The notes below the pieces were generated by a model. It saw only the letters and a program-made list of their open reading frames with translations. It did no database searches and was not told the origin of the DNA. Shown here in pieces: positions 8,805 through 17,775 of a DNA stretch of 64,000 nt (the first letter of the stretch is position 1; each line of letters opens with the position of its first letter). The position numbers were made by a program, and so were the translations under genes. Source of the stretch: Pseudoduganella rivuli (GTDB lineage Bacteria; Pseudomonadota; Gammaproteobacteria; Burkholderiales; Burkholderiaceae_D). The stretch covers positions 151,076 through 215,075 of the forward strand of contig NZ_WKJJ01000004.1 of NCBI RefSeq assembly GCF_009674485.1. The letters run 5' to 3'.

Positions 8805-9734
8805 ATGGAAATTGGAATCGGCAACGTCACCTTCGTGCTGTTCATCCTGGCGCTGGTCTTTGTCTTCAAGACCATCAACGTGGTGCCGCAGCAGCATGCG
8901 TGGGTGGTGGAACGGCTGGGCAAATACCATGCGACGCTGGGCCCCGGCCTGAATATCGTGGTGCCGTTCGTCGACCGTATCGCCTACAAGCACGTGCTGA
9001 AGGAAATCCCCCTCGATGTGCCGCCGCAGGTGTGCATCACCAAGGACAATACGCAATTGCAGGTGGACGGCATCCTGTATTTCCAGGTCACGGACGCCAT
9101 GCGCGCATCGTACGGTTCATCGAATTACATCGCCGCCATTACGCAGCTGGCGCAAACCACCTTGCGCTCCGTGATCGGCCGCATGGAACTGGACAAGACG
9201 TTTGAAGAGCGCGACCACATCAACACCACGGTGGTCAATGCCATTGACGAGTCGGCGTCGAACTGGGGCGTGAAGGTGCTGCGCTACGAAATCAAGGATT
9301 TGACGCCGCCGGCGGAAATCCTGCACGCGATGCAGGCGCAAATCACGGCCGAGCGCAGCAAGCGCGCACTGATCGCCGCATCGGAAGGCCGCAAGCAGGA
9401 ACAGATCAATATCGCCAACGGCGAACGGGAAGCGGCGATTGCCCGTTCCGAGGGCGACAAGCAATCGGCCATCAACCGCGCCCAGGGTGATGCGGCAGCG
9501 ATCATTGCGATTGCCGATGCGACGGCGGCCGCGCTGCGCGAAGTGGGCGGCGCCATACAGTCACCCGGCGGCGAAGCGGCGATGCAGCTGAAGGTAGCGG
9601 AGCAATACGTGGGCGCGTTTGAAAAACTGGCCAAGACCAACAACTCGCTGATCGTCCCGGCCAACGTGGGCGACATGAGCAGCCTGATCGCCACGGCGCT
9701 GCAAGTGGTCAAGACACAGCAAAAGACTTCATGA
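8805..9734 (+). CDS. SPFH/stomatin-like membrane protein (QmcA/slipin type)
   Basis: A 309-residue SPFH protein. Residues 5-23 form a membrane anchor (VTFVLFILALVFVFK), then comes the Band-7 domain (about 28-190, with VVPQQHAWVVERLGKYHATL at the start). A helical, Ala/Glu-rich segment (about 190-270, with SEGRKQEQINIANGEREAA) should form coiled-coil oligomers. It lies directly after nfeD, the conserved pairing of this family. The ribosome site is GGAG. Such proteins form large rings that hold membrane protease complexes or membrane domains. The precise role in this organism is unknown. Confidence 0.9.
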   Translation: MEIGIGNVTFVLFILALVFVFKTINVVPQQHAWVVERLGKYHATLGPGLNIVVPFVDRIAYKHVLKEIPLDVPPQVCITKDNTQLQVDGILYFQVTDAMRASYGSSNYIAAITQLAQTTLRSVIGRMELDKTFEERDHINTTVVNAIDESASNWGVKVLRYEIKDLTPPAEILHAMQAQITAERSKRALIAASEGRKQEQINIANGEREAAIARSEGDKQSAINRAQGDAAAIIAIADATAAALREVGGAIQSPGGEAAMQLKVAEQYVGAFEKLAKTNNSLIVPANVGDMSSLIATALQVVKTQQKTS

Positions 9735-9744
9735 GGGGAATGCA

Positions 9745-10155
9745 ATGAGCGTATGGGATATCGGTCCGTTCGACAACGACCTGGCGCTGGACTGGGTGCA
9801 GGATTTGCAGGAATCGAATGACCTGTACTACATCGAGGACACGCTGAACAACGTGCTGGAAGAGGGTGACACCTTCATCCCGATGCCGTTCGCGTGCGAA
9901 GCGCTGGCCGCCATCGATGTGCTGGCGCGCCTGCAGGGACAGCCGGGCGCGGAAGCAGTGGAGGATGTCGACGCGTGGGTGGAAGCATCACGCAAGAAAT
10001 TCAAGCGCCGCGCGGACCTGGTGGAGAAATCGCTGAAGGCGCTGGAGTTGATCGTGTCGGACAAGTCGGAGCTGGCCAACGAGTGGGCGCAGACGGATGA
10101 ACACGTGGCGTGGCGCGGCATGGTCGAACAATTGCGCGCCCGCGTGGCGGCATAG
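9745..10155 (+). CDS. DUF4259 domain protein
   Basis: A soluble acidic protein of 136 residues that starts with the DUF4259 hallmark MSVWDIGPFDNDLALDWVQD and continues with helical repeats. It begins 11 bp after the SPFH stop, with ribosome site GAGGGGA, so it is probably in the same transcript. The function of the family is unknown. Its N-terminal motif (WDxGxFDND) is shared by many small bacterial proteins that score daily or local events in no known pathway, so no role is assigned here. Confidence 0.85.
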   Translation: MSVWDIGPFDNDLALDWVQDLQESNDLYYIEDTLNNVLEEGDTFIPMPFACEALAAIDVLARLQGQPGAEAVEDVDAWVEASRKKFKRRADLVEKSLKALELIVSDKSELANEWAQTDEHVAWRGMVEQLRARVAA

Positions 10156-10164
10156 GGGGGAGTC

Positions 10165-10419
10165 ATGACCGAGGAAAAGAAATACTGGTTCCCCGCGAAG
10201 AAATACGGCTGGGGTTGGGGCACGCCGGTGACGTGGCAGGGCTGGCTGGTGTTGCTGGTGTTCCTGGCGGCGTTGACGGGCGGGGCGCTGTACATCGATC
10301 CCAAGGTGTCGCCGGTGGGGTATTTTGTTTATGTGACGGTGCTGGGGGCGGCGTTTATCTGCGTTTGCTACAAGACGGGGGAGCCGCCTCGGTGGCGTTG
10401 GGGTGACAAGAAGAAATAA
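10165..10419 (+). CDS. small two-span membrane protein, unknown function
   Basis: An 84-residue protein with a charged, aromatic N-terminus (KKYGWGWGTPVTWQGW), two hydrophobic spans (about 27-45 and 52-68) and a basic C-terminus. It starts 9 bp after the DUF4259 gene with a GGGGGGAG ribosome site and so looks like the last gene of the nfeD operon. No known domain recognised. Confidence 0.7.
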   Translation: MTEEKKYWFPAKKYGWGWGTPVTWQGWLVLLVFLAALTGGALYIDPKVSPVGYFVYVTVLGAAFICVCYKTGEPPRWRWGDKKK

Positions 10420-10548
10420 CGTGTGGTGATTCAGACTTGGCTTGGCTGTCGGATGGAGTCGTGTTCTCCGTGACTGCCTCCGGTCAAGAGCGGACCGCCA
10501 GATCCGGTGGACGCGGAAGTGTTTCCAAGAACAATTCGGAGTGATTCG

Positions 10549-11166
10549 ATGGCAGCAGATGTTGAGACGATGCTGTTCCCATGCCAGGGAGCATTTGCGC
10601 AGTGGCTGGCAGCCCACCACGATGGCTCTGACGGGGTGTGGCTGCAGCACGCGAAGAAAGGGGCTCCAATTCCTAGCGTGAGCTATCAGGAGGCATTGGA
10701 AGTCGCTTTGTGCTTCGGCTGGATCGACGGCCAGAAGCGTTCGCTCGACCAGCATCACTATTTGCAGCGCTGGACACCGCGTCGCCCACGCAGTCTATGG
10801 TCCAAGGTCAATCGTGAGAAGGCGCTTAAGTATATTGAAGAAGGTAAGATGCAGCCGAGTGGCCTGGCTGAAATCGAGCGAGCGAAAAAGGATGGTCGGT
10901 GGGATGCTGCGTACGATTCGTCCAGCATGGCGAGCGTGCCGCAGGAACTTCAGGCCGCGTTCGCCGAGCACCCCGGGGCAGCCGAATTTTTCGCCACACT
11001 TAATTCACAAAACCGCTATGCAGTGTTGTTCCGGATACAGACAGCAATAAAGCCTGAGACCAAGGTACGTAAGGCACAGGAATATGCAGCCATGCTGGCT
11101 CGGCAAGAGACGCTTCATCCGATCATGGCGAAGAAGCTGAGCAAGTCGGTCGAGGACGCTAAATAA
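10549..11166 (+). CDS. YdeI/OmpD-associated family protein
   Basis: A protein of 205 residues of the YdeI (bacteriocin-protection) family. Hallmarks are SVSYQEALEVALCFGWIDGQ (about 43-62) and RRPRSLWSKVNREKA. The C-terminal region (SQNRYAVLFRIQTAIKPETK) is the YdeI helical domain. The ATG at 10549 has a CGGAG ribosome site; an upstream in-frame GTG at 10507 lacks one. The family has been linked to envelope stress or peptide resistance in enterobacteria, but the biochemical activity is unknown. It stands alone after 129 bp with no clear signal. Confidence 0.82.
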   Translation: MAADVETMLFPCQGAFAQWLAAHHDGSDGVWLQHAKKGAPIPSVSYQEALEVALCFGWIDGQKRSLDQHHYLQRWTPRRPRSLWSKVNREKALKYIEEGKMQPSGLAEIERAKKDGRWDAAYDSSSMASVPQELQAAFAEHPGAAEFFATLNSQNRYAVLFRIQTAIKPETKVRKAQEYAAMLARQETLHPIMAKKLSKSVEDAK

Positions 11167-11253
11167 GTGGAAAGAGGCGACTCGTCGCGGTGACGAAAGC
11201 AAACGGCCAATAGCTGACAGTCGTTTAAAGGGAGCGGCTCGTGGTGATACGGT

Positions 11254-11805
11254 ATGGCAAATGATGGAAGCGTGATTAGCGTCAGCATGAAAGCGATCGC
11301 TCTCGGCCAGAGGTGTTCCTACAACGGCAAAGGTCCAAAGGCGCAAATGAAGAATCTCATCTTGGAAAAGACTGATCAGGTTCGCTGGTATACCAACATG
11401 CGCGACGTATTTGACGCCGCCAACATTGCGCCGCAAGACTACGACTGGTACGTCAGCGACATCGAAACGAACTGGAGGCCACCGGAGTTCTCGCCGGATG
11501 ATCAATGGTTCACCGGAGACGAACTCGCGGCCTTCCTGCGTGCCCATGAGGTTCAGTTTATCTGGGCGGTATTCAGCGCAGTACCCAAGGGGCTTCGTCC
11601 GAAACCTGATCCGGCGCCATACGTTGAGGACAATCCGCGGTATTGGGACGGTACCGAACCGGAGCCGCAGCTAGAAGGCGCTTTGTTCGAAATCGCATGT
11701 TGGGACAGCAGTGGAACGATTCTGATCAACCTGCCTGAACAGGCCATCCATTCGTTCTTGATGCGATATCCAGACGCCAAGCCATTGGCGACCGCGCGTT
11801 CCTGA
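11254..11805 (+). CDS. hypothetical protein
   Basis: A soluble acidic protein of 183 residues, rich in Trp, Asp and Pro (DWYVSDIETNWRPPEFSPDD). No signal peptide or membrane span. No family recognised. The start is uncertain: neither the ATG at 11254 nor the ATG at 11287 (MKAIALGQRC) has a good ribosome site. The coding character is convincing from continuous amphipathic composition and from the lack of a competing frame. Confidence 0.6.
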   Translation: MANDGSVISVSMKAIALGQRCSYNGKGPKAQMKNLILEKTDQVRWYTNMRDVFDAANIAPQDYDWYVSDIETNWRPPEFSPDDQWFTGDELAAFLRAHEVQFIWAVFSAVPKGLRPKPDPAPYVEDNPRYWDGTEPEPQLEGALFEIACWDSSGTILINLPEQAIHSFLMRYPDAKPLATARS

Positions 11806-12102
11806 GGACCGCTGAGAGGTCCGCTATGGGGCGCAAGCCGTCCAGCCTACGACCGCGAATACGTCCCCGCCACCTTCGCAGCCGCCGCCATCGCCGCCAT
11901 CGCCTTGCGCTACCCAACACTCGGGGGGCGTGTTCCTTACCTCAATCTCCGACCGGCTGGGCCGCAAGATATGCACGGGCCGCCGCAATTGACTCGACCG
12001 CCGCCAGGCGATCGTCTAGGGTGACGGCTTTCGTACCTCTGGACGTTCCATGCGTGTATTGGTTTCTATTCGTTGTGTGACTGAAACGCTAGAATTGCAG
12101 AA
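11806..12102. other. gap without supported gene
   Basis: About 300 bp between the hypothetical gene and the sensor kinase. The longest forward frame (11826-12080) codes an Arg/Ser-rich product of shadow type. The frame one base later reads AYDREYVPATFAAAAIAAIA and stops near 12018, and could be a worn fragment of a lost gene. No terminator or clear promoter is visible. Confidence 0.4.
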
Positions 12103-13158
12103 TTGTACTTCTGGAAACTTCGCGTGAAAGTCGAAACCCCTTTGCTCGTTCCCGTGCTGGCCGCACTGCCGGTGTCAGCCTGCATGGTCATTCTGGGCCT
12201 GCCCGCCGTCAGTGATCACTATATTGTCGCCTTTCGTACGCTGTTCCTGGTCGCCTGCCTGCTTTGGCTTATTCCGCTGACGCTGCTTCAGCGGGCCATG
12301 TGGCGTCGCGATTGGTCCTTGCTGCGCATGGGATTGGTACTGCTGGTCATCACCTATGCCATGGCCATCACGAACGCCCTGCTGGGGCAGCGGTTCGGAA
12401 TCGCGCTCGGCATGGAAACAGGCTATCAATGGGACAAGCTGGCACGTGGACTGGATAGCTGCTGGCTGGCGCTGATCGCCTTTTGTGCGGTCCATGCGGT
12501 CGCGGCCTATTACCTGTCGCTGCAACAGGTGCGATTGCATCTGGCCCAGGCGCAAGGCGCCGCGCGCGATGCCGAGTTGCGCGCGCTGCGCCTGCAGGTC
12601 AATCCACACTTCCTGTTCAACTCCCTTAACGCCGTGTCCGCGCTGGTGTCGGCCCAGTCCAACCGGGAGGCCAACCGCATGCTGGCGTCGCTGTCCGACT
12701 TTCTGCGCGCCACCCTGGCGCACGACGGCCGCCACGAGCATTCGCTGGCGGATGAACTGGCCCTGCTTGACGCCTACCTCGCCATCGAAAAAGCGCGGCT
12801 TGGCGAGCGCCTGCGCTTGACGATGAAGGCCGGCCCCGACCTGCTGGACAGTGTCGTGCCCTACCTCATGCTGCAGCCACTGGTCGAGAATGCGATCCGG
12901 CACGGCATTGCACCGCTGTCCACGCCGGGGCGGCTCGACATTCTGGTCGAGCGTGAGGGCGAGCGCCTGCTGATCGACGTGCGGAACGACGGCCAGAAGC
13001 ATCCGCACTCGGGCACTGGCATCGGCCTGGCCAACGTCAGGGAGCGCTTGCGCCACCTGTATGGGACCGAGCAGCAGGTGGATGCCGGCTGGGGTATGGG
13101 AGGCCGCTTCCAGGTTCGCATCGCCATGCCACTGCGCGCCATGGAGGTGGGGGCATGA
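12103..13158 (+). CDS. LytS/YehU-type sensor histidine kinase
   Basis: Membrane kinase of up to 351 residues. The N-terminal 150 residues hold about four hydrophobic spans. The His_kinase domain follows with phosphoacceptor box LRLQVNPHFLFNSLNAVSAL (His about 169) and ATPase motifs LMLQPLVENAIRHG and GTGIGLANVRERL. The start is uncertain: TTG at 12103 or GTG at 12124, the latter with a weak TGGAA site. The stop overlaps the start of the response regulator (ATGA). It should sense an envelope signal and phosphorylate that regulator, which carries a premature stop here. An S41 peptidase is the next gene, a likely target or partner (inference). Confidence 0.87.
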   Translation: MYFWKLRVKVETPLLVPVLAALPVSACMVILGLPAVSDHYIVAFRTLFLVACLLWLIPLTLLQRAMWRRDWSLLRMGLVLLVITYAMAITNALLGQRFGIALGMETGYQWDKLARGLDSCWLALIAFCAVHAVAAYYLSLQQVRLHLAQAQGAARDAELRALRLQVNPHFLFNSLNAVSALVSAQSNREANRMLASLSDFLRATLAHDGRHEHSLADELALLDAYLAIEKARLGERLRLTMKAGPDLLDSVVPYLMLQPLVENAIRHGIAPLSTPGRLDILVEREGERLLIDVRNDGQKHPHSGTGIGLANVRERLRHLYGTEQQVDAGWGMGGRFQVRIAMPLRAMEVGA

Positions 13159-13928
13159 AGATCCGCGTCATGATTATCGATGACGAGCCGCTGGCCAGGC
13201 TGGCAGTCAAGGTCAGGCTGGCGCGGCGCGACGCCTTCGAGCTGGTGGGCGAATTCGGTGACGGCGCCAGCGCTGTTGAAGGTATTGTGGCGCTGCAGCC
13301 CGACCTGGTGTTCGTCGACGTTGAAATGCCAGGCAAGTCCGGCCTCGAGGTGCTGGCCGCGCTGCCGCCGGCGCAGCGGCCGATGGCGATCCTGCTCACT
13401 GCCTACGACAGCTTTGCTCTGTAAGCCTTCGAACTGGCCGCCCTCGATTATCTGCTGAAGCCGGTCGATGACGAACGCTTCGACGAATCGCTTGACCGCG
13501 CACAGCAGGCTTTTCCCTACCGCAGCCAGGGCCGTGCCGCCGCAGCGGCCGCAGAACCGGCGCTGAAAAGTTTCAGCGTGCGTGTCGGAGCGCGCACGGT
13601 GCTGGTGCCGGTTGCGGAGGTTGAGCGCATCGAGGCCGACGGCGACTATGCTTCCCTGCATGCGAATGGGACCACCTGGCTGGTGCGCGAACGCCTGCAC
13701 TGCCTGGCCAGGCAGCTCGATCCGCGCCAGTTCCACCGCGTACACCGCTCGACGATCGTGCGGCTGGACATGATCGCCGAGCTGCGCTCGCTCACCAACC
13801 GGGATGCGTTGCTGCGCATGCGCGACGGCAGTGTCCTGCGCGCCAGCCGCACCTACATGCCCGCCCTGGCGGCAGCGCTGCAACAGCGCAGACCCGATTC
13901 GCAGTCCAACTTGGAGAATGTATGTTAG
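13155..13928 (+). pseudogene. LytTR response regulator interrupted by in-frame TAA
   Basis: The frame would encode a regulator of 257 residues: receiver domain (acidic pair at 10-11, phosphoacceptor Asp55 in FVDVEMPG), then a LytTR DNA-binding domain (VEVERIEADGDYASL onward, ending near 255). Codon 90 is TAA (13422-13424), just before AFELAALDYLLKPVDDE with the conserved receiver Lys102. The reading frame continues unchanged on both sides, so this is a nonsense substitution (CAA to TAA would explain it) and not an indel. As written, the product is a truncated receiver without DNA binding. It overlaps the kinase upstream and the peptidase downstream. It could be a recent loss, a strain variant or a base-call error. 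Confidence 0.85.
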
Positions 13929-15016
13929 GTAAAAAGAAGCTTGTCGCTGGCGCCGTGTTGAGCATGCTGTTGTCGTTGCCCGCGCTCGCGGCGGATGACG
14001 CCCCGATGAATGCGTCCGATCGCACTGCGATCGTACAGACGCTGGTCGTGAAAATGAACGCAAATTACATCGAGCCTGCCGTTGCCGAACGGGTTGGCCG
14101 TGCGATTGCAAGCAAGAATGCCAAGGGAGGCTATGCGTCCGCCGCCAGCGCGAAAGCGTTGAGTGAGGCGCTGGCCAAGGACTTGCGCGAATTCAGTGGT
14201 GACAAGCACTTCGGCGCCAGGGTGTACGAAGGATTCAGTGAGTCCAGCGGTGTTGCCGACCTGCCCAGCCGTGCCCAGATCGAGGAATGGCGCGAGCAGG
14301 CCGCGCGGCGCGGGTATGGCATCGAGAAGATCGAACGCCTTCCCGGTAACGTTGGCTACATCGAGCTGCGCAATTTCGGCGGCCCGGAATTCGTGGGCCA
14401 GGCCTACACCGCGGCAATGACGCTCATGGCGGGAACGGATGCGCTGATCCTCGACCTGCGCCGCAACGGTGGCGGCAGCCCGGACAGTGTGGCTTACCTG
14501 ATGAGCCACTTTTTCCCGGTCGGCGATCATCGGCACCTGATCGACATGTACAATCGCCCGGACAATACGACGCAGCAGTTCTGGACTGTGCCGACCGTCG
14601 CACAGCGTTACGACAAGCCGGTGTACGTGTTGACCTCCGCACGGACCTTTTCCGGTGGGGAGGATTTCTCCTACGGCATCCAGGCGCATAAGCGCGGGAC
14701 TCTGGTAGGGGAGGTTACCGGCGGCGGCTCCAATCCCGTGGGGTGGTACAGCGTGGGACATGACATTGCTGTTGCGATCCCGACCTCGCGCACGACCAAT
14801 TTCGTCACTAAAACCAACTGGGAGCATGTCGGCGTGAAACCGGACATCGCGGCGCCTGCGGCACAGGCGCTGCAAACGGCGCATGCCGCCATCCTGCGTA
14901 ATCTGGTCGCTTCCGCAAAGGAAGACAAAGGGCGCACCGAGCTGCAACGCCTGCTCACCATGGTCGAGAAGGGAGAAACCGACAAGCCAATCTATACCCT
15001 CAGGGGTGAGCGTTAA
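13922..15016 (+). CDS. S41 family serine peptidase, secreted
   Basis: A 364-residue periplasmic or exported peptidase of the C-terminal processing/tricorn-core type. Signal peptide is about 1-22 (SMLLSLPALAA). The core carries GNVGYIELRNFGG, DALILDLRRNGGGSPDSVAY (oxyanion region) and the nucleophile Ser in TSARTFSGGEDFSYG (about 243). There is no clear PDZ domain, as in IRBP-like members. The start overlaps the last codons of the LytTR regulator, so the three genes are one operon. The family cleaves unfolded or tagged proteins; the substrate here is not known. Confidence 0.87.
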   Translation: MLGKKKLVAGAVLSMLLSLPALAADDAPMNASDRTAIVQTLVVKMNANYIEPAVAERVGRAIASKNAKGGYASAASAKALSEALAKDLREFSGDKHFGARVYEGFSESSGVADLPSRAQIEEWREQAARRGYGIEKIERLPGNVGYIELRNFGGPEFVGQAYTAAMTLMAGTDALILDLRRNGGGSPDSVAYLMSHFFPVGDHRHLIDMYNRPDNTTQQFWTVPTVAQRYDKPVYVLTSARTFSGGEDFSYGIQAHKRGTLVGEVTGGGSNPVGWYSVGHDIAVAIPTSRTTNFVTKTNWEHVGVKPDIAAPAAQALQTAHAAILRNLVASAKEDKGRTELQRLLTMVEKGETDKPIYTLRGER

Positions 15017-15037
15017 TCGATCAACCTTGCTCTCTTC

Positions 15038-15061
15038 GAAGCCGTCACGAATGACGGCTTC
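15038..15061. terminator. inverted repeat after S41 peptidase gene
   Basis: GAAGCCGTC (15038-15046) pairs perfectly with GACGGCTTC (15053-15061) across a 6-nt loop. A pyrimidine-rich stretch lies on the right (TTTTCTTTTC at 15071-15080), but no immediate U-run. It is placed between convergent genes and could stop both transcripts. Confidence 0.5.
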
Positions 15062-15115
15062 CGACACCACTTTTCTTTTCGCTGTCAGCATCGACCAAGG
15101 TCCACCATGGGCTCA

Positions 15116-15477
15116 TCAACATAGCGCCCGGTCTCCTTCCTGCAGCCAGAAGCCCCAGCGCGGAAAACCGCCGTCTTCCTGAGACAGCATCAGCCACGTG
15201 ACGCCGCTGTTTTTCACGCCGGCCACTTCGGACGCCAGTTCGTCCAGCGCCAGCGCGGAAGCCGTGAAACCGGCTGTGTCTTCCTTTTTGATAGCCTCAA
15301 ACAGGGCGCCGGACGTCACCCGGCGGAGGACCGGCGCCTTGCCGGGACCCATAGGCGCGCCAGCATTTGTGCTTCGTGGTTGATAATCACCGGGGACAAA
15401 ACCCCCAGTTCTGCTGCATTTGCAGCGCTTGCCGCGCCCAGCGCGCAGGCCAACATCAGGTATTGCGGGAACTGCAT
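15116..15477 (-). pseudogene. small secreted protein gene with single-base frameshift
   Basis: Reading starts at 15477 after a good ribosome site (GGAGAC) with a signal peptide (QYLMLACALGAASAANA). After LARLW the frame is lost at a CCC run (15348-15350 on the plus strand). Adding one base there restores continuity into KAPVLRRVTSGALFEAIKKE and the C-terminal DGGFPRWGFWLQEGDRALC. Repaired, it would code about 120 residues. The span is one base short of a codon multiple, which agrees with one deletion. No family recognised. Homopolymer position makes a sequencing error as likely as true decay. Confidence 0.6.
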
Positions 15478-15579
15478 GCCGTCTCCAGTGCGGCATGAAG
15501 AAAACGCCATACCAGGCCGGTTGCCAATGCACGGTCAAAGTGGCATTGTGTAGCTTGGCATCAACAATTCGGGACTATC

Positions 15580-16113
15580 GTGAGTACTACGCTGTATTCG
15601 GCCTTTGTGCCCGTATTTATTCATTATCTGCAACAACTGCACTCAACGTTGGGTGTTGCAGAAAACCACGAGCGCCGCACGGGCAGGGCGCTGGTCGGCG
15701 CCGCGCTGGCGGAGGGCATGTTCCCGTTTGCGCAGCAAGTGACCACCGCGTGCGGCTTCACCGTGCGTGCCGTTTGCCCGTTGCTGGGCGCCGATTTGCC
15801 GGTGCTGGCTGGCGGCGACCAGGACTGGAACGCGCTGCGCTTGCGCATCCAGTCGACCGTCAGCTTCCTCGAACAAGTGCCTGCCGATAAGATCAATGCG
15901 GCGGAGGATCGCCAGATCGTGACGACGGCCGGGTTGGTCTCGCCCGTGTTTTCCGGCAGCGACTATGCGCTGTCCTATGCGTTGCCCAACTTCTTCTTCC
16001 ACCTGGTTACCGCGCATTCGATCTTGCGCAGCCACGGCGTCCCGGTGGGCAAGGAAGACTTCGACGGTTACCACCAATATCAGGCGGGTTTCAACTTCCC
16101 GCAATCGAAATAA
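15580..16113 (+). CDS. DUF1993 family protein
   Basis: A 177-residue protein of the DUF1993 family: MSTTLYSAFVPVFIHYLQQL at the start, MFPFAQQVTTAC, and the C-terminal helix PNFFFHLVTAHSILRSHGV with the conserved His. The fold is a DinB-like four-helix bundle. The start is GTG at 15580 with a weak GGGA site. The family is uncharacterised. The DUF1272 gene follows 8 bp later, so they are likely cotranscribed. Confidence 0.85.
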   Translation: MSTTLYSAFVPVFIHYLQQLHSTLGVAENHERRTGRALVGAALAEGMFPFAQQVTTACGFTVRAVCPLLGADLPVLAGGDQDWNALRLRIQSTVSFLEQVPADKINAAEDRQIVTTAGLVSPVFSGSDYALSYALPNFFFHLVTAHSILRSHGVPVGKEDFDGYHQYQAGFNFPQSK

Positions 16114-16121
16114 GGAATCCC

Positions 16122-16370
16122 ATGCTGCAAATGCGACCCGGCTGCGAATGCTGCGACAAGAACTTGCCCCCGGATGCGGCAGGCGCCCGCATCTGTACCT
16201 TTGAGTGTACGTTCTGCGCCGACTGTGCCGACACGGTATTGAAGGGTATCTGCCCGAACTGTGGCGGCGAACTGGTGGCCCGTCCGCGCCGTCCCGCCGA
16301 AAAACTGGCAAAATATCCCGCTTCCACCGAACGTATTGTCAAACCCGCCGGGTGCGGCAAGACCCCCTGA
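16122..16370 (+). CDS. DUF1272 zinc-ribbon-like protein
   Basis: A Cys-rich protein of 82 residues that matches DUF1272: MRPGCECCDKNLPPDAAGAR, then FECTFCADCADTVLKGICPN. The eight to nine cysteines in CxxC and CxC pairs should bind zinc. Ribosome site AAGGAA before 16122. Function unknown. It is packed between the DUF1993 and YbaK genes. Confidence 0.85.
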   Translation: MLQMRPGCECCDKNLPPDAAGARICTFECTFCADCADTVLKGICPNCGGELVARPRRPAEKLAKYPASTERIVKPAGCGKTP

Positions 16371-16380
16371 ATTTAACGCT

Positions 16381-16860
16381 ATGAGCCTGCAATCCGTCCG
16401 CGAATTTTTCGCAGCACGTCAACTCGACATCCCCATCATTGAACTGGAAACCAGCACCGCCACGGTGGCGCTGGCCGCCGAAGCGCACGGCGTGGAGCCG
16501 GGCCGCATCGCCAAGACGCTGGCCTTCCGCCTGGCCGAAGGCCGCGTGATCCTGCTGGTGGCGGCGGGCGACGCCCGCATCGACAACCGCAAATTCAAGG
16601 AAGTCTTTGGCAAGGGCAAGATGTTGCCGGCCGAAGATGTGGTGGCGTTGACCGGCCACCCGGTCGGCGGCGTGTGCCCGTTCGGCCTGGCGCATCCGCT
16701 GCCCGTGTACCTGGACCAGTCGCTGCAAGCCTATGACGTGGTGTTGCCGGCGGCGGGCGACGTGCATACGGCCGTGCGCATCGCGGTCGCGCAACTGGCG
16801 GACATCACTGCCGGCACGTGGACCGACGTCTGCCAGGTGCCCGTCGCCGAAGCGGCTTGA
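16381..16860 (+). CDS. YbaK/EbsC-type aminoacyl-tRNA deacylase
   Basis: A 159-residue protein of the YbaK/ProX editing family, which hydrolyses misacylated tRNA (Cys-tRNA(Pro) or related). The motif IAKTLAFRL (about 40-48) carries the conserved Lys; the GHPVGGVCPFGLAHPLPVYL segment (about 97-116) is the substrate loop. The ATG at 16381 is the natural start, since the family begins with about 35 residues before the Thr-rich motif. It is 10 bp after the DUF1272 stop and 21 bp before the sirtuin gene. Confidence 0.85.
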   Translation: MSLQSVREFFAARQLDIPIIELETSTATVALAAEAHGVEPGRIAKTLAFRLAEGRVILLVAAGDARIDNRKFKEVFGKGKMLPAEDVVALTGHPVGGVCPFGLAHPLPVYLDQSLQAYDVVLPAAGDVHTAVRIAVAQLADITAGTWTDVCQVPVAEAA

Positions 16861-16881
16861 CGGCGAGGCCGGCCGCTTGCC

Positions 16882-17775
16882 ATGCGTTATTACCCGGAAG
16901 ATGACACGGAAGGCGGCACGGCCGCGCTGGCGGAATTTCTCGCCGCGCACGGCAATGTGCTGGTGCTGACCGGCGCCGGCCTCTCGACCGCGTCCGGCAT
17001 TCCCGACTACCGCGACAAGGATGGCGTGCGGCGCGGCAGGGCGCCGATCCAGGGCCCGGATTTCCGGCGCTCGGACGCCGTGCGCCGCCGCTACTGGGCG
17101 CGCAGCCTGCTGGGCTGGCCGACCCTGTCTGGCGCGGCGCCGAACCCCGGCCATCTGGCGCTGGCGGCAATGGAGCAGAGCGGCAATATCGGACACGTCA
17201 TCACGCAAAACGTCGACGGTCTGCACCAGCGCGCCGGCAGCCAGCGATTAATCGAATTGCACGGCAACATCCACCACGTGGTGTGCCTGGCGTGCCAGGC
17301 GCGCTATGCCCGCGCCGACATCCAGCAACGGCTGCTGGACGACAATCCCCACTTGCACCGCGCGGAGCAAGAGGTCAAGGCGCTGCCGGATGGCGATGCG
17401 CAGGTCGAGCCGGAAGCGCTGGAGCAGTTCAATATTCCCCACTGCGACCGGTGCGCCGGCGTGCTGCAACCGGACGTGGTGTTCTTTGGCGATAACATTC
17501 CCGCCGAACGCACGCAAGCCGCGCTGCAGGCCATGGAACAGGCCGATGCGCTGCTGGTCGTGGGGTCGTCGCTGATGGTGTTTTCAGGGTTCCGCTTTTG
17601 CCGCCTGGCGGCGCAGGCGGGCAAGCCGATTGCCGCAATCAATGCGGGCGTGACGCGGGCCGATGAACTGATCGGATTGAAAGTCGCGGCGGCGGCGCAG
17701 GTGGTGCTGCCGCGCCTCGCCGAAAATTACTGCATCAGCATCGAACGCACGATGCCTTCCTTGGCCAGCGCGTAG
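16882..17775 (+). CDS. SIR2 family NAD-dependent protein deacylase
   Basis: A sirtuin of 297 residues. NAD-binding motifs are [17 protein letters not shown] (about 31-47) and [15 protein letters not shown]. The catalytic His lies in [10 protein letters not shown] (about 127). The zinc site is formed by CLAC (135, 138) and CDRC (188, 191). [11 protein letters not shown] and AAINAG complete the Rossmann fold. The long insert between the Cys pairs ([15 protein letters not shown]) fits the class II-like bacterial form. It removes acyl groups from protein lysines. The last 49 bp overlap the convergent lipoprotein gene on the minus strand. Confidence 0.9.
   Translation: MRYYPEDDTEGGTAALAEFLAAHGNVLVLTGAGLSTASGIPDYRDKDGVRRGRAPIQGPDFRRSDAVRRRYWARSLLGWPTLSGAAPNPGHLALAAMEQSGNIGHVITQNVDGLHQRAGSQRLIELHGNIHHVVCLACQARYARADIQQRLLDDNPHLHRAEQEVKALPDGDAQVEPEALEQFNIPHCDRCAGVLQPDVVFFGDNIPAERTQAALQAMEQADALLVVGSSLMVFSGFRFCRLAAQAGKPIAAINAGVTRADELIGLKVAAAAQVVLPRLAENYCISIERTMPSLASA

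Noticed and set aside
11826..12080. Forward 84-codon frame between the hypothetical gene and the kinase
   Set aside because: Arg-rich low-complexity product, no ribosome site, no family likeness.
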